64,000 nt of DNA from Actinotalea subterranea (GCF_008364845.1 NZ_VTTP01000007.1:124001-188000); one strand, 5' to 3'; shown: positions 14,837-25,542, numbered from the stretch's first letter. Program-made: numbers and translations. The notes: generated by a model from the letters alone, not told the origin.

Positions 14837-15837
14837 CCACCGACCCGAGCGCCCAGGGCCTCATCCACGGCGACGTGCCCGGCGACGCCTCCCACGGCGG
14901 TGCGGGCGCCACGACGGCCGGACCCGGCGGCCCTGCTGCGTCCGGCGCACCGGCCGCCGGACGTCACGACGAGGGGGCGAGCATCTGGCGCCAGGCCTTG
15001 CGCCGCATGCGCCGCAACCCGGGAGCGGTGATCGGTGCCGTCATCGTCACCGCCTTCGTCGTCGTCGCGCTCCTCGCGCCCGTGCTTGCCGCCTACGGGG
15101 CGGACGCCCTTCCCGGCCGGGCGGAGATCCGGCCGACCTTCATCCCGGGGCCGTCCGACGCCTACCCGCTCGGGCTCGACCGCTACGGCGGCGACCTGCT
15201 CTCCAAGCTCATCTGGGGCGCGCGCGCCTCGCTCCTGATCGGCGTGCTGTCGACGGTCCTGGGCCTCGTCGGGGGCGCGTTGCTCGGTCTGCTCGCAGGG
15301 GCGTTCGGCGGGTGGGTCGACACGCTCACGATGCGCCTCGTGGACCTCATGCTCTCGGTGCCGTCGCTGCTCCTCGCCGTGTCGATCGCGGCCGTGATCG
15401 GCCAGTCGTCGACGGCGGTCATCGTCGCCATCGGCGTGGTCCAGGTGCCGATCTTCGCGCGCCTCCTGCGGGGCACGATGCTCGCCCAACGGGGGCAGGA
15501 CTACGTGCTCGCGGCGCGGTCGCTGGGCCTCTCCCGCCGCACGGTCACCATGAGCCACATCCTGCCCAACAGCCTCGGCCCCGTGATCGTCCAGGCGACG
15601 CTCATGCTCGCGACGGCGGTCATCGAGGCCGCGGCGCTGTCCTTCCTCGGCCTCGGCGGCGGCTCCCCGACGACAGCGGAGTGGGGGCGGATGCTCACGG
15701 CCGCGCAGAGCGAGCTCGAGGTCGCGCCGCGCCTGGCGCTGTGGCCCGGCGCCCTGATCGCGGTGACCGCGCTCGGCTTCACGCTCTTCGGCGAGGCGCT
15801 GCGCGAGGCCCTGGACCCCAAGACGAGGACGAGGTGA
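14833..15837 (+). CDS. Peptide ABC transporter permease, DppC type
   Basis: A 334-residue permease partner of the preceding gene. After a 50-residue Gly/Ala/Thr-rich N-terminal stretch come the DppC marks RRMRRNPGAVIGAVIVTAFV, YPLGLDRYGGDLLSKLIWGA and the EAA loop AARSLGLSRRTVTMSHILPN. The unusually long, low-complexity N-terminus is cytoplasmic and without recognised function. Its stop overlaps the ATPase start (GTGA). Confidence 0.9.
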   Translation: MTTDPSAQGLIHGDVPGDASHGGAGATTAGPGGPAASGAPAAGRHDEGASIWRQALRRMRRNPGAVIGAVIVTAFVVVALLAPVLAAYGADALPGRAEIRPTFIPGPSDAYPLGLDRYGGDLLSKLIWGARASLLIGVLSTVLGLVGGALLGLLAGAFGGWVDTLTMRLVDLMLSVPSLLLAVSIAAVIGQSSTAVIVAIGVVQVPIFARLLRGTMLAQRGQDYVLAARSLGLSRRTVTMSHILPNSLGPVIVQATLMLATAVIEAAALSFLGLGGGSPTTAEWGRMLTAAQSELEVAPRLALWPGALIAVTALGFTLFGEALREALDPKTRTR

Positions 15838-17624
15838 ACGCGGTGGCACCGGACCAGCCGGTCGAGGGCACGACGACCGACCACCCGGCCCTGGACGCCG
15901 GCCGGCCCGAGGGCGGCGCACGTCCGCCCGCGCAGCCGCTGCTGAGCATCCGCGACCTGGAGGTGACGTTCCGGACGCAGCACGGCTCGACGGCGGCGGT
16001 CCGCGGCGCCTCGTTCGACGTGATGCCCGGCGAGACCGTGGCGATCGTGGGTGAGTCGGGTTCGGGCAAGTCGACCACCGCGATGGCCGTCATCGGGCTG
16101 CTCGCCCAGAACGGGAAGGTGACCGGCGGCACCATCCGCTTCGACGGCACCGACGTCGCGGCGCTCGGCGGGGCGGGGGTCGCGCGCATGCGTGGCTCGC
16201 AGATCGGGATGGTCCCGCAGGACCCGATGTCCAACCTCAACCCGGTGATGCGCGTGGGGGCGCAGATCGTCGAGGCGCTCGAGGACAACGGCGTCGCCCG
16301 CGGCGGCGCGGCCCGCCGGCGCGCCGTCGCGCTCCTCGAGGAGGCGGGGCTGCCCGACGCCGAGCACCGGGCCGCGCAGTACCCGCACGAGTTCTCCGGC
16401 GGCATGCGGCAGCGGGCGCTGATCGCCATGGGCCTGTCGTGCCGCCCGAAGCTGCTCATCGCCGACGAGCCGACGTCCGCGCTCGACGTGACGGTCCAGC
16501 GCACGATCCTCGACCGGCTCGAGGCGTTGACGGCGGAGCTCGGCACGGCGGTCCTCCTCATCACGCACGACCTGGGCCTCGCGGCGGAGCGCGCCCAGCG
16601 GATCGTCGTCATGTACCGGGGGGAGGTGGTCGAGCAGGGCCCCGCCACGCAGATCCTCACCCAGCCGCAGCACGAGTACACCCGTCGGCTGCTCGCGGCG
16701 GCGCCGTCGCTCGCGTCGCGCCGGATCCAGCTCGCGAAGCACTCGGGCGCCGGCGCCGCGCTGGTCCAGGAGGACCTGCTCGCGCTCTCGAGCGACGAGT
16801 CGGACGTCACGACCGACGCGATCATCGAGGTCAAGGACGTCTCGAAGGTCTTCCGCCTGCGCGGGAAGGGGCTCCTGTCGCGCGGGACGGACTTCACCGC
16901 GGTCGACGGCGTCAGCTTCACGATCCCGCGGGGCAAGACCGTCGCGATCGTGGGGGAGTCGGGCTCGGGCAAGTCGACGGTCGCGCGCATGATGCTCGAC
17001 CTGACCGCTCCGACGTCGGGCAGCATCCTCTTCAACGGTGTGGCCGTCGGCGGTGCCGACCGTGCGGCCGAGGTGCGCTTCCGCCGTCAGGTGCAGCCGA
17101 TCTTCCAGGACCCGTACGCGTCGCTCGACCCGCTCTACACGATCTACCGGACGATCGAGGAGCCGCTCCGTGCGCACGGGTACGGCACGGCGTCGGAACG
17201 TCGGGCCCGGGTCCTCGAGCTCATGTCCGACGTCGCGCTCACGCCCGACCTGCTGCGGCGGTACCCGGCAGAGCTGTCCGGTGGTCAGCGCCAGCGCGTC
17301 GCGATCGCCCGCGCGCTCGCCCTCAACCCGGACCTCGTGGTGTGCGACGAGGCGGTGTCCGCGCTCGACGTCATCGTCCAGTCGCAGATCCTGCACCTGC
17401 TCGCCGACCTCCAGCACCGGCTCGGCCTCAGCTACCTCTTCATCAGCCACGACCTCGCCGTGGTGCGGCAGATCGCGGATCACGTGTGCGTCATGGAGCG
17501 GGGCCGGATCGTCGAGCAGGGGAGCGCCGACGACGTGTTCGACCACCCGCAGCAGGAGTACACGCGCATGCTGCTCGACGCGATCCCCGGCCGGGACCTG
17601 GAGCTGAGCCTGCGCGCGGGGTGA
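15834..17624 (+). CDS. Peptide ABC transporter double ATPase (DppD-DppF fusion)
   Basis: A 596-residue protein with two complete ATPase modules in one chain. The first has Walker A VGESGSGKSTT near residue 68, signature FSGGMRQRALIAM and Walker B LLIADEPTSALD. The second starts near residue 325 with Walker A VGESGSGKSTV, signature LSGGQRQRVAIARAL and Walker B VVCDEAVSALD; here the usual DEP is DEA. Each module ends with the oligopeptide-transporter tail (HEYTRRLLAAAPS; QEYTRMLLDAIPG). The fusion replaces separate DppD and DppF subunits and is common in actinobacteria. Start GTG 15834 couples it to DppC; GTG 15843 is an alternative. Confidence 0.92.
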   Translation: MNAVAPDQPVEGTTTDHPALDAGRPEGGARPPAQPLLSIRDLEVTFRTQHGSTAAVRGASFDVMPGETVAIVGESGSGKSTTAMAVIGLLAQNGKVTGGTIRFDGTDVAALGGAGVARMRGSQIGMVPQDPMSNLNPVMRVGAQIVEALEDNGVARGGAARRRAVALLEEAGLPDAEHRAAQYPHEFSGGMRQRALIAMGLSCRPKLLIADEPTSALDVTVQRTILDRLEALTAELGTAVLLITHDLGLAAERAQRIVVMYRGEVVEQGPATQILTQPQHEYTRRLLAAAPSLASRRIQLAKHSGAGAALVQEDLLALSSDESDVTTDAIIEVKDVSKVFRLRGKGLLSRGTDFTAVDGVSFTIPRGKTVAIVGESGSGKSTVARMMLDLTAPTSGSILFNGVAVGGADRAAEVRFRRQVQPIFQDPYASLDPLYTIYRTIEEPLRAHGYGTASERRARVLELMSDVALTPDLLRRYPAELSGGQRQRVAIARALALNPDLVVCDEAVSALDVIVQSQILHLLADLQHRLGLSYLFISHDLAVVRQIADHVCVMERGRIVEQGSADDVFDHPQQEYTRMLLDAIPGRDLELSLRAG

Positions 17625-17627
17625 GGA

Positions 17628-17668
17628 GCCCGGGCCTCGCTCCTTGCCCAGGGACCCAGGGCCCGGGC
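17628..17668 (+). terminator. Possible terminator of the peptide-transporter operon
   Basis: GCCCGGGCC (17628-17636) and GGCCCGGGC (17660-17668) can pair over nine bases around a 23-base loop, three bases after the operon stop. The loop is long, so the call is tentative. Confidence 0.4.
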
Positions 17669-17686
17669 CCGCGGCGCAGGGGTGGA

Positions 17687-17692
17687 TAGGCT
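17687..17692 (+). promoter_or_regulatory. -10 hexamer of pfkA
   Basis: TAGGCT would start transcription near 17699 and give a 5' leader of about 60 bases with GAAGGAG at 17744-17750, eight bases before the pfkA GTG. No good -35 box is visible. Confidence 0.5.
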
Positions 17693-17758
17693 GGGTTCAC
17701 GGGTGCGCATCGTGGCGTGGGACCCGAAGCCCATTCCGCAGATGAAGGAGTGTTACTC

Positions 17759-18784
17759 GTGCGCGTCGGACTTCTCACCGGTGGCGGCGACTGCCCCGGT
17801 CTCAACGCCGCGATCCGTGCGGTCGTCAAGCACGGCGAGGGCACCTACGGGCACTCGATCATCGGCTTCCGCAACGGCTGGAAGGGTGTCGTCGACGGCG
17901 ACGTCCTGCCGCTCGGTCGTGAGCACATCCGCAACGTCCTGCCCGTGGGCGGGACCCTGCTCGGCACTGCCCGGTACCACCCCAACGAGGAGAACGGCGG
18001 CATCGACGCAGTCATGGCCACCCTCGAGGCCGAGCGCATCGAGGCCCTCATCTGCATCGGCGGGGACGGGACGCTCCACGCGGCGAGCAAGGTCGCCGAG
18101 GCCGGCGTCCGGATCGTCGCGATCCCGAAGACGATCGACAACGACGTCGAGGGGACGGACCTGTCGATCGGCTTCCACACCGCGGTGAACATCGCGACCG
18201 AGGCGATCGACCGCGTCCACACGACGGCCGAGAGCCACAACCGCGTCATGGTCGTCGAGGTCATGGGGCGGCACGCGGGCTGGATCGCGGTCAACGCGGG
18301 CATCGCGGGTGGCGCCGAGCTCGTCCTCGCCCCCGAGGAGCCGTTCGACATCGACCAGGTCGTCAAGTTCCTCAAGCACCGGCACCGCGCGCACGCGAAC
18401 TTCTCGATCGTCGTCGTCGCCGAGGGCGCCATGCCGCGCGAGGGGGGATCGATGGACTACACGACCCAGCTCGGCAAGTACGGCGAGATCGTCGCCGGGG
18501 CCATCGGCGAGCGGGTCGCCGCGGAGATCGCCAAGCGCACCGGGTTCGACACCCGCGTCACCATCCTCGGCCACGTGCAGCGGGGCGGGTCCCCGACACC
18601 CACGGACCGGATCCTCGGGAGCCGGTTCGGCGTCGCGGCGATGGACGCGATCTCGTCGGGCACCACCTCCGTCATGACCGCACTGCGCGGCGAGCGCATC
18701 GAGCTCGTCCCGCTCGCCGAGATCGCCGGCCGCGTCAAGCACGTGCCGGCCGACCTGCTCCGGGCGGCCCAGGTCCTGTCCTGA
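17759..18784 (+). CDS. pfkA: 6-phosphofructokinase
   Basis: A 341-residue glycolytic enzyme that phosphorylates fructose 6-phosphate. The N-terminus MRVGLLTGGGDCPGLNAAIR, IGGDGTLHAA and PKTIDNDVEGTD are diagnostic. Residue 104 is Gly (GGDGT), as in ATP-using enzymes, while residue 124 is Lys (PKTIDND), which is usual in pyrophosphate-using and many actinobacterial enzymes; ATP is the likely donor but the pair is mixed. GTG 17759 fits both family length and the ribosome site GAAGGAG. It is monocistronic, closed by a strong hairpin. Confidence 0.95.
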   Translation: MRVGLLTGGGDCPGLNAAIRAVVKHGEGTYGHSIIGFRNGWKGVVDGDVLPLGREHIRNVLPVGGTLLGTARYHPNEENGGIDAVMATLEAERIEALICIGGDGTLHAASKVAEAGVRIVAIPKTIDNDVEGTDLSIGFHTAVNIATEAIDRVHTTAESHNRVMVVEVMGRHAGWIAVNAGIAGGAELVLAPEEPFDIDQVVKFLKHRHRAHANFSIVVVAEGAMPREGGSMDYTTQLGKYGEIVAGAIGERVAAEIAKRTGFDTRVTILGHVQRGGSPTPTDRILGSRFGVAAMDAISSGTTSVMTALRGERIELVPLAEIAGRVKHVPADLLRAAQVLS

Positions 18785-18810
18785 CCAGGCCAGGGCCACC
18801 CGGCTCGCGC

Positions 18811-18848
18811 ACGGGGAGGGTCGGCACCACGGTGCCGGCCCTCCCCGT
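18811..18848 (+). terminator. Terminator of pfkA
   Basis: An 18-base stem (18811-18828 with 18831-18848, one G-U pair) lies 26 bases after the stop codon. Confidence 0.75.
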
Positions 18849-18949
18849 CGTCGCGCCTGCGCCCCGTCGGGTCGGCGGACGACGGAGCCGCGGAGGATGG
18901 TCGCCGGTCGAGCACGGCCCGTGCGGGCGGCGACTCGCCGCACGACCCT

Positions 18950-18978
18950 TTGACCCGCCTTCACGCCACGCATAAGAT
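18950..18978 (+). promoter_or_regulatory. Housekeeping promoter of rpsA
   Basis: TTGACC (18950-18955) and TAAGAT (18973-18978) are 17 bases apart, the best sigma-70-type promoter in the window. Transcription would begin near 18985 and give a leader of about 93 bases. Confidence 0.8.
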
Positions 18979-19032
18979 GTCCGCTGGTGTGGCACGTCCA
19001 TGCGACGGCCCCAGCCTGAAGATCCCGTTCAA

Positions 19033-19060
19033 TCCCTGTCCGCACTACTCCCTGTCCGCA
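19033..19060 (+). repeat. 12-bp direct repeat in the rpsA leader
   Basis: TCCCTGTCCGCA occurs at 19033-19044 and again at 19049-19060, inside the predicted 5' untranslated region and ending 17 bases before the start codon. It could be an RNA site for autoregulation by S1, but that is inference. Confidence 0.75.
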
Positions 19061-19077
19061 TCGGAGCTCGAAACTCA

Positions 19078-20556
19078 ATGACCATCTCCACCCCTACGAA
19101 GTCGGCCCCGCCTCAGGTCGCGATCAACGACATCGGCTCGAGTGAGGACTTCCTCGCCGCGATCGACGCGACCATCAAGTACTTCAACGACGGTGACATC
19201 GTCGAAGGCACCATCGTCAAGGTCGACCGTGACGAGGTCCTGCTGGACATCGGCTACAAGACCGAGGGTGTCATCCCCTCCCGCGAGCTCTCGATCAAGC
19301 ACGACGTCGACCCCGACGAGGTCGTCACCGTCGGCGACGTCGTCGAGGCCCTCGTCCTCCAGAAGGAGGACAAGGAAGGCCGGCTGATCCTGTCGAAGAA
19401 GCGCGCCCAGTACGAGCGCGCCTGGGGCACGATCGAGAAGATCAAGGAAGAGGACGGCGTCGTCACCGGCACCGTCATCGAGGTCGTCAAGGGTGGCCTC
19501 ATCCTCGACATCGGCCTGCGTGGCTTCCTGCCCGCGTCGCTCGTGGAGATGCGTCGCGTCCGTGACCTCCAGCCGTACGTCGGCAAGGAGATCGAGGCGA
19601 AGATCATCGAGCTCGACAAGAACCGCAACAACGTCGTCCTCTCGCGCCGTGCCTGGCTCGAGCAGACGCAGTCCGAGGTGCGCTCGACCTTCCTGCAGAC
19701 GCTGCAGAAGGGCCAGGTCCGTCCCGGCGTCGTGTCCTCGATCGTCAACTTCGGTGCGTTCGTGGACCTCGGCGGCGTCGACGGCCTCGTGCACGTCTCC
19801 GAGCTGTCGTGGAAGCACATCGACCACCCGTCCGAGGTCGTCGAGGTCGGCCAAGAGGTCACGGTCGAGGTCCTCGACGTCGACTTCGACCGCGAGCGTG
19901 TCTCCCTGTCGCTCAAGGCGACGCAGGAGGACCCGTGGCAGGCGTTCGCCCGGACGCACGCCATCGGCCAGGTCGTGCCCGGCAAGGTCACCAAGCTCGT
20001 CCCGTTCGGTGCGTTCGTGCGCGTCGAGGACGGCATCGAGGGCCTCGTGCACATCTCCGAGCTGGCCGTGCGCCACGTCGAGCTGCCCGAGCAGGTCGTC
20101 AACGTCGGTGACGACACGTTCGTCAAGGTCATCGACATCGACCTCGAGCGTCGCCGCATCTCGCTGTCGCTCAAGCAGGCCAACGAGGGGCTCGACCCCA
20201 CGAGCGAGGACTTCGACCCCGCGCTCTACGGCATGGCCGCCGAGTACGACGAGAAGGGGAACTACAAGTACCCCGAGGGCTTCGACCCCGAGACCAACGA
20301 GTGGCTCGAGGGCTTCGAGGCGCAGCGCGAGACGTGGGAGGCCCAGTACGCGGCCGCGCACGCCCGCTGGGAGGCGCACAAGAAGCAGGTCGCCGAGGCC
20401 GCCCAGGCCGACGCGGACGCTGCGGGTTCGCCCGACACCGGTGTCTCGTCCTCGTCGACGAGCAGCTACTCCTCTGCCCCGGTCGACGAGGCAGCGGGCA
20501 CGCTCGCCTCGGACGAGGCGCTCGCCGCTCTGCGCGAGAAGCTCACGGGCAACTGA
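19078..20556 (+). CDS. rpsA: 30S ribosomal protein S1
   Basis: A 492-residue RNA-binding ribosomal protein with four S1 (OB-fold) domains: DIVEGTIVKVDRDEVLLDIG near residue 42, VVTGTVIEVVKGGLILDIGL near 127, VRPGVVSSIVNFGAFVDLGG near 215, and VVPGKVTKLVPFGAFVRVED near 300. The last 100 residues are acidic and then Ser/Ala-rich. This four-domain form is typical of actinobacteria (E. coli has six). ATG 19078 is chosen because the family start follows it; GGAG at 19063 is eleven bases upstream. The gene is alone between a strong promoter and a TTCG-loop terminator. Confidence 0.96.
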   Translation: MTISTPTKSAPPQVAINDIGSSEDFLAAIDATIKYFNDGDIVEGTIVKVDRDEVLLDIGYKTEGVIPSRELSIKHDVDPDEVVTVGDVVEALVLQKEDKEGRLILSKKRAQYERAWGTIEKIKEEDGVVTGTVIEVVKGGLILDIGLRGFLPASLVEMRRVRDLQPYVGKEIEAKIIELDKNRNNVVLSRRAWLEQTQSEVRSTFLQTLQKGQVRPGVVSSIVNFGAFVDLGGVDGLVHVSELSWKHIDHPSEVVEVGQEVTVEVLDVDFDRERVSLSLKATQEDPWQAFARTHAIGQVVPGKVTKLVPFGAFVRVEDGIEGLVHISELAVRHVELPEQVVNVGDDTFVKVIDIDLERRRISLSLKQANEGLDPTSEDFDPALYGMAAEYDEKGNYKYPEGFDPETNEWLEGFEAQRETWEAQYAAAHARWEAHKKQVAEAAQADADAAGSPDTGVSSSSTSSYSSAPVDEAAGTLASDEALAALREKLTGN

Positions 20557-20586
20557 TCCTCGGCGCTGCGGCGCCAGGTCCACGTT

Positions 20587-20622
20587 CGACGGGCCGGTCA
20601 CCTTCGGGTGGCCGGCCCGTCG
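20587..20622 (+). terminator. Terminator of rpsA with a TTCG loop
   Basis: A 16-base stem (20587-20602 with 20607-20622, one G-U pair) is closed by a TTCG tetraloop, an exceptionally stable hairpin, 30 bases after the stop. Confidence 0.85.
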
Positions 20623-20713
20623 GCGTCCGGGGCCGGTCCACGCGCCGGCGTCTCGGCCGACGCACGCCCTCAGGTCCGGCGCCGGTGCACGCACCCACGT
20701 CCGGGGGCCGGTC

Positions 20714-20719
20714 TACCCT
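20714..20719 (+). promoter_or_regulatory. -10 hexamer of coaE, probable leaderless start
   Basis: TACCCT ends six bases before the coaE ATG; no ribosome site is visible, so transcription and translation probably start at the same base. Confidence 0.65.
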
Positions 20720-20725
20720 GACGGG

Positions 20726-21394
20726 ATGAGCGGACGCAGGCACGAGGTGGATGGCGGCGTGCTGAGGATCGGCCTGACCGGCGGGATCGCCGCGGGGAAG
20801 TCGGTGGTCGCGCAGCGCCTGCGCGAGCTAGGCGCGGTCGTCGTCGACCACGACGTCCTCGCCCGCGAGGTGGTCGCCCCGGGCAGCACCGGGCTGGCGG
20901 CTGTCGTCGAGGCGTTCGGCCCGGGCGTCGTCGGGCCCCTCGGCGAGCTCGACCGGGCAGCGCTCGCCGCGGTCGTCTTCGCGGACCCGCAGGCCCGCGA
21001 ACGTCTCAACGCGCTCGTGCACCCCCTGGTGCGCCGCGCCGCCGATGCCCGCGAGGAGGCCGCCCGGGCGGCGTTCGCGAACGTGGTGGTGCACGACATC
21101 CCGCTGCTCGTCGAGAGCGGCCAGGCCGGGCACTTCGACCACCTCGTCGTCGTCGACGCCCCGCCCGAGCTCCGGGTGGAGCGCCTCGTGGAGGGGCGCG
21201 GGCTCAGCGAGTCGCAGGCCTGGGCGCGCCTGGCCGCGCAGGCCGACGACGACGAGCGGATCGCGAAGGCGGACGTCGTGCTCGACGGCTCCGGCACGGT
21301 CGAGGGGCTGCGTGCGCAGGTCGACGCCCTGTGGGACCGCTGGCTCGCCGAGCCGGTGCCCGCGGCGCACCACGACGACGACGGCGCCGAGTGA
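20726..21394 (+). CDS. coaE: Dephospho-CoA kinase
   Basis: A 222-residue enzyme for the last step of coenzyme A synthesis, phosphorylating dephospho-CoA. The P-loop [11 protein letters not shown] is at residues 16-26, [20 protein letters not shown] gives the CoA-binding DxD-like region, and HPLVRRAA and [12 protein letters not shown] are typical. ATG 20726 lies six bases after a TAnnnT hexamer. The stop overlaps the next start (GTGA). Confidence 0.94.
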   Translation: MSGRRHEVDGGVLRIGLTGGIAAGKSVVAQRLRELGAVVVDHDVLAREVVAPGSTGLAAVVEAFGPGVVGPLGELDRAALAAVVFADPQARERLNALVHPLVRRAADAREEAARAAFANVVVHDIPLLVESGQAGHFDHLVVVDAPPELRVERLVEGRGLSESQAWARLAAQADDDERIAKADVVLDGSGTVEGLRAQVDALWDRWLAEPVPAAHHDDDGAE

Positions 21395-22047
21395 GCGACG
21401 CGGACCGACGGCAGGCCGTGCGTACCGTCCTCCTGACGGGGTTCGAGCCCTTCGACGAGCAGCCCGTCAACGCGTCCTGGGCGGCAGTGCAAGCCGTCGC
21501 GTCGGCGTGGGAGGGGCCCGACCGGCTCCTGACGAGGCAGCTGCCGGTGTCGTTCCGCGGCGCTCGTCAGGCGCTGCGCACGGCCGTCGCGGAGCACGCG
21601 CCCGACGTCGTGCTCTGCGTGGGCGAGGCGGGCGGCAGGTTCGCCGTCGGCATCGAGCGCGTCGCCCTGAACCTGATCGACGCGCGCATCCCGGACAACG
21701 AGGGCTCCGCACCGGTCGACGTGCCGGTGGTCGCGGGCGCACCGACGGCGTTCTTCTCGAGCCTGCCCGTCAAGGCGTGCATCCTGGCGGTGCGCGGTAC
21801 CGGGGTGCCCGTCGAGGTGTCCCACTCCGCCGGCACCTACGTGTGCAACGCGACCTTCTACGCCCTGATGCACCTGCTCGACGGGCGGCCGGGCGTGCGT
21901 GGCGGGTTCGTGCACGTCCCCCGCACGCCGGAGCAGGTCGCCGACGGCCCGTCGATGGCCACGGCCGACGCGGCCCGGGCGCTCGTGGCCCTGATGCGTG
22001 CCGCCGGTGCGGACGAGGTCCGGCTGAGCGGGGGAGTCGAGGACTGA
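21391..22047 (+). CDS. pcp: Pyroglutamyl-peptidase I (pyrrolidone-carboxylate peptidase)
   Basis: A 218-residue cysteine peptidase that removes N-terminal pyroglutamate. The N-terminal motif [18 protein letters not shown], the glutamate in GIERVALN, the cysteine in [10 protein letters not shown] and the histidine in [12 protein letters not shown] together give the Glu-Cys-His triad of family C15. GTG 21391 couples it to coaE; GTG 21418 ([12 protein letters not shown]) is a shorter alternative that keeps the whole fold. Confidence 0.9.
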   Translation: MSDADRRQAVRTVLLTGFEPFDEQPVNASWAAVQAVASAWEGPDRLLTRQLPVSFRGARQALRTAVAEHAPDVVLCVGEAGGRFAVGIERVALNLIDARIPDNEGSAPVDVPVVAGAPTAFFSSLPVKACILAVRGTGVPVEVSHSAGTYVCNATFYALMHLLDGRPGVRGGFVHVPRTPEQVADGPSMATADAARALVALMRAAGADEVRLSGGVED

Positions 22048-22142
22048 CCGGGTGCGACGTGCGGTCGGGTAGCGGCTCGCGCCCGGCCCGCGTCGCCTCC
22101 CGGCCCCGGGGACTCGCGGCCGGCGATGTCGGTGGCTCGACG

Positions 22143-22148
22143 TACGGT
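22143..22148 (+). promoter_or_regulatory. -10 hexamer of uvrB, probable leaderless start
   Basis: TACGGT ends six bases before the uvrB ATG with no ribosome site between. No LexA-type box is visible upstream, unlike uvrA. Confidence 0.6.
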
Positions 22149-22154
22149 TGTCGC

Positions 22155-24260
<2,106 letters not shown>

Positions 24261-24273
24261 CCGCGCGCAGCGG

Positions 24274-24279
24274 TATCCT
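24274..24279 (+). promoter_or_regulatory. -10 hexamer feeding the terC riboswitch
   Basis: TATCCT would start RNA about 24286, three bases before the aptamer begins, so little RNA precedes the riboswitch. Confidence 0.6.
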
Positions 24280-24288
24280 CGGACCGTT

Positions 24289-24426
24289 GGAGGGGAGTAC
24301 TCCCGCCGCAGTGGAGCCGTCATCACGGTCGGCGTCGACGCAGACCCGGTTCCGCTGGTCCGAGCACCGCGCCACGGTGCGCCGGGCGGAGGAGACCTCC
24401 GGTACTCGTCGCTTCGTACCGGAGGT
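24289..24426 (+). ncRNA. yybP-ykoY (manganese) riboswitch controlling the TerC gene
   Basis: The 5' strand GGAGGGGAGTA (24289-24299) matches the conserved P1/L1 of the yybP-ykoY aptamer and GGAGACCTCC (24391-24400) matches the 3' L3/P1 strand; GGAGG and CCTCC form P1. The same ACCTCC also belongs to an 11-bp perfect inverted repeat, ACCTCCGGTAC (24395-24405) with GTACCGGAGGT (24416-24426), whose right arm contains the ribosome site GGAGG. The two pairings exclude each other. When Mn2+ stabilises P1 the ribosome site is freed, so this reads as a translational ON switch. Placement before a TerC-family gene is the classic context. Confidence 0.85.
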
Positions 24427-24432
24427 ACACGC

Positions 24433-25542
24433 GTGGGCGTTCCGTTGTGGGTCTGGGCTGTCACGGTCGTCGGCAGCATCGCGCTCATGGTCTTCGACTT
24501 CTACGCGCACGTGCGCACACCCCACGAGCCGTCGTTCAAGGAGTCGGCCGTCTGGACAGGCGTCTACGTCGCCCTCGCCGTGATCTTCGGCGTCGCGCTG
24601 ACGCTCGTGTGGGGCACCGGTCACGGAGGCGAGTACTTCGCCGGGTACGTCACGGAGAAGAGCCTCTCCGTCGACAACCTCTTCGTCTTCCTGATCATCA
24701 TGACGCGCTTCGCGGTCCCGCGGATCTACCAGCAGAAGGTGCTGCTCGTGGGTGTCGCGATCGCGCTCCTCCTGCGTGGGCTCTTCATCGCCGCGGGCGC
24801 GGCCGCGATCGCGCAGTTCTCGTGGGTGTTCTACCTCTTCGGCGCGTTCCTCATCTACACGGCCGTCAAGCTCGCACGCGAGGACCACGACAGCGAGGAG
24901 CCTGAGGAGTTCCACGAGAACCGCCTCCTGCGGCTGGTCCGCCGCCTCGTCCCGTCGACGCCCGAGTACCACGGCGACCGGCTGACCGCCCGGGAGGGCG
25001 GGCGCCGGCTCGTCACGCCGATGCTGGTCGTGATGATCGCCATCGGCTCGACGGACGTGCTCTTCGCCCTCGACTCGATCCCGGCGATCTTCGGCCTGAC
25101 CAAGGAGCCGTACATCGTCTTCACGACGAACGTGTTCGCCCTCCTCGGGCTCCGCCAGCTGTACTTCCTGCTCGGCGGCCTGCTGCGGCGCCTCGTGTAC
25201 CTGTCAGAGGGTCTTGCGATCATCCTGGGGTTCATCGGCGTGAAGCTCGTGCTCGAGGCGCTCCACACCAACGAGCTGCCCTTCCTCAACGGTGGCCAGC
25301 ACGTCGCGTGGGCGCCGGAGATCCCGATCTGGCTGTCGCTCACCATCATCCTGGGCACGCTCACGGTCGCCACCGTCGCGAGCCTTCTCAAGACCCGCCG
25401 CGACGGGCGCGCCGTTCCTGTCGCCGCCGTTCCCGTCGGCGCCGAGCCCGGGAGCGAGGTCGGCCCGGAGGAGGGCGTCCGCGCTGCGAGCGCCGTCGGG
25501 CGCCCGTCGGGGTCGGCCGGCCCCGACGAGCCGACCGCCTAG
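24433..25542 (+). CDS. TerC/Alx-family integral membrane protein
   Basis: A 369-residue protein with about nine hydrophobic spans. TerC marks are KSLSVDNLFVFLIIM near residue 75 and IGSTDVLFALDSIPAIFG near 205, each carrying the acidic residues thought to bind metal. Relatives such as Alx and MeeF/MeeY export manganese, which agrees with the Mn2+ riboswitch in front. GTG 24433 is fixed by GGAGG (24421-24425) seven bases upstream, the same site that the riboswitch can hide. The C-terminal 40 residues are Gly/Ala/Pro-rich. It shares its stop with the convergent YciI gene. Confidence 0.9.
   Translation: MGVPLWVWAVTVVGSIALMVFDFYAHVRTPHEPSFKESAVWTGVYVALAVIFGVALTLVWGTGHGGEYFAGYVTEKSLSVDNLFVFLIIMTRFAVPRIYQQKVLLVGVAIALLLRGLFIAAGAAAIAQFSWVFYLFGAFLIYTAVKLAREDHDSEEPEEFHENRLLRLVRRLVPSTPEYHGDRLTAREGGRRLVTPMLVVMIAIGSTDVLFALDSIPAIFGLTKEPYIVFTTNVFALLGLRQLYFLLGGLLRRLVYLSEGLAIILGFIGVKLVLEALHTNELPFLNGGQHVAWAPEIPIWLSLTIILGTLTVATVASLLKTRRDGRAVPVAAVPVGAEPGSEVGPEEGVRAASAVGRPSGSAGPDEPTA

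Noticed and set aside
15834-17624. The double ATPase as an assembly join of two genes
   Set aside because: Fused DppD-DppF proteins are frequent in actinobacteria, the linker is smooth and codon bias is even throughout.
24289-24432. A small upstream peptide or transcription attenuator before terC
   Set aside because: No short frame with a ribosome site is present, and the hairpin masks the ribosome site and is not followed by a terminator-like tract, so translational control fits better.
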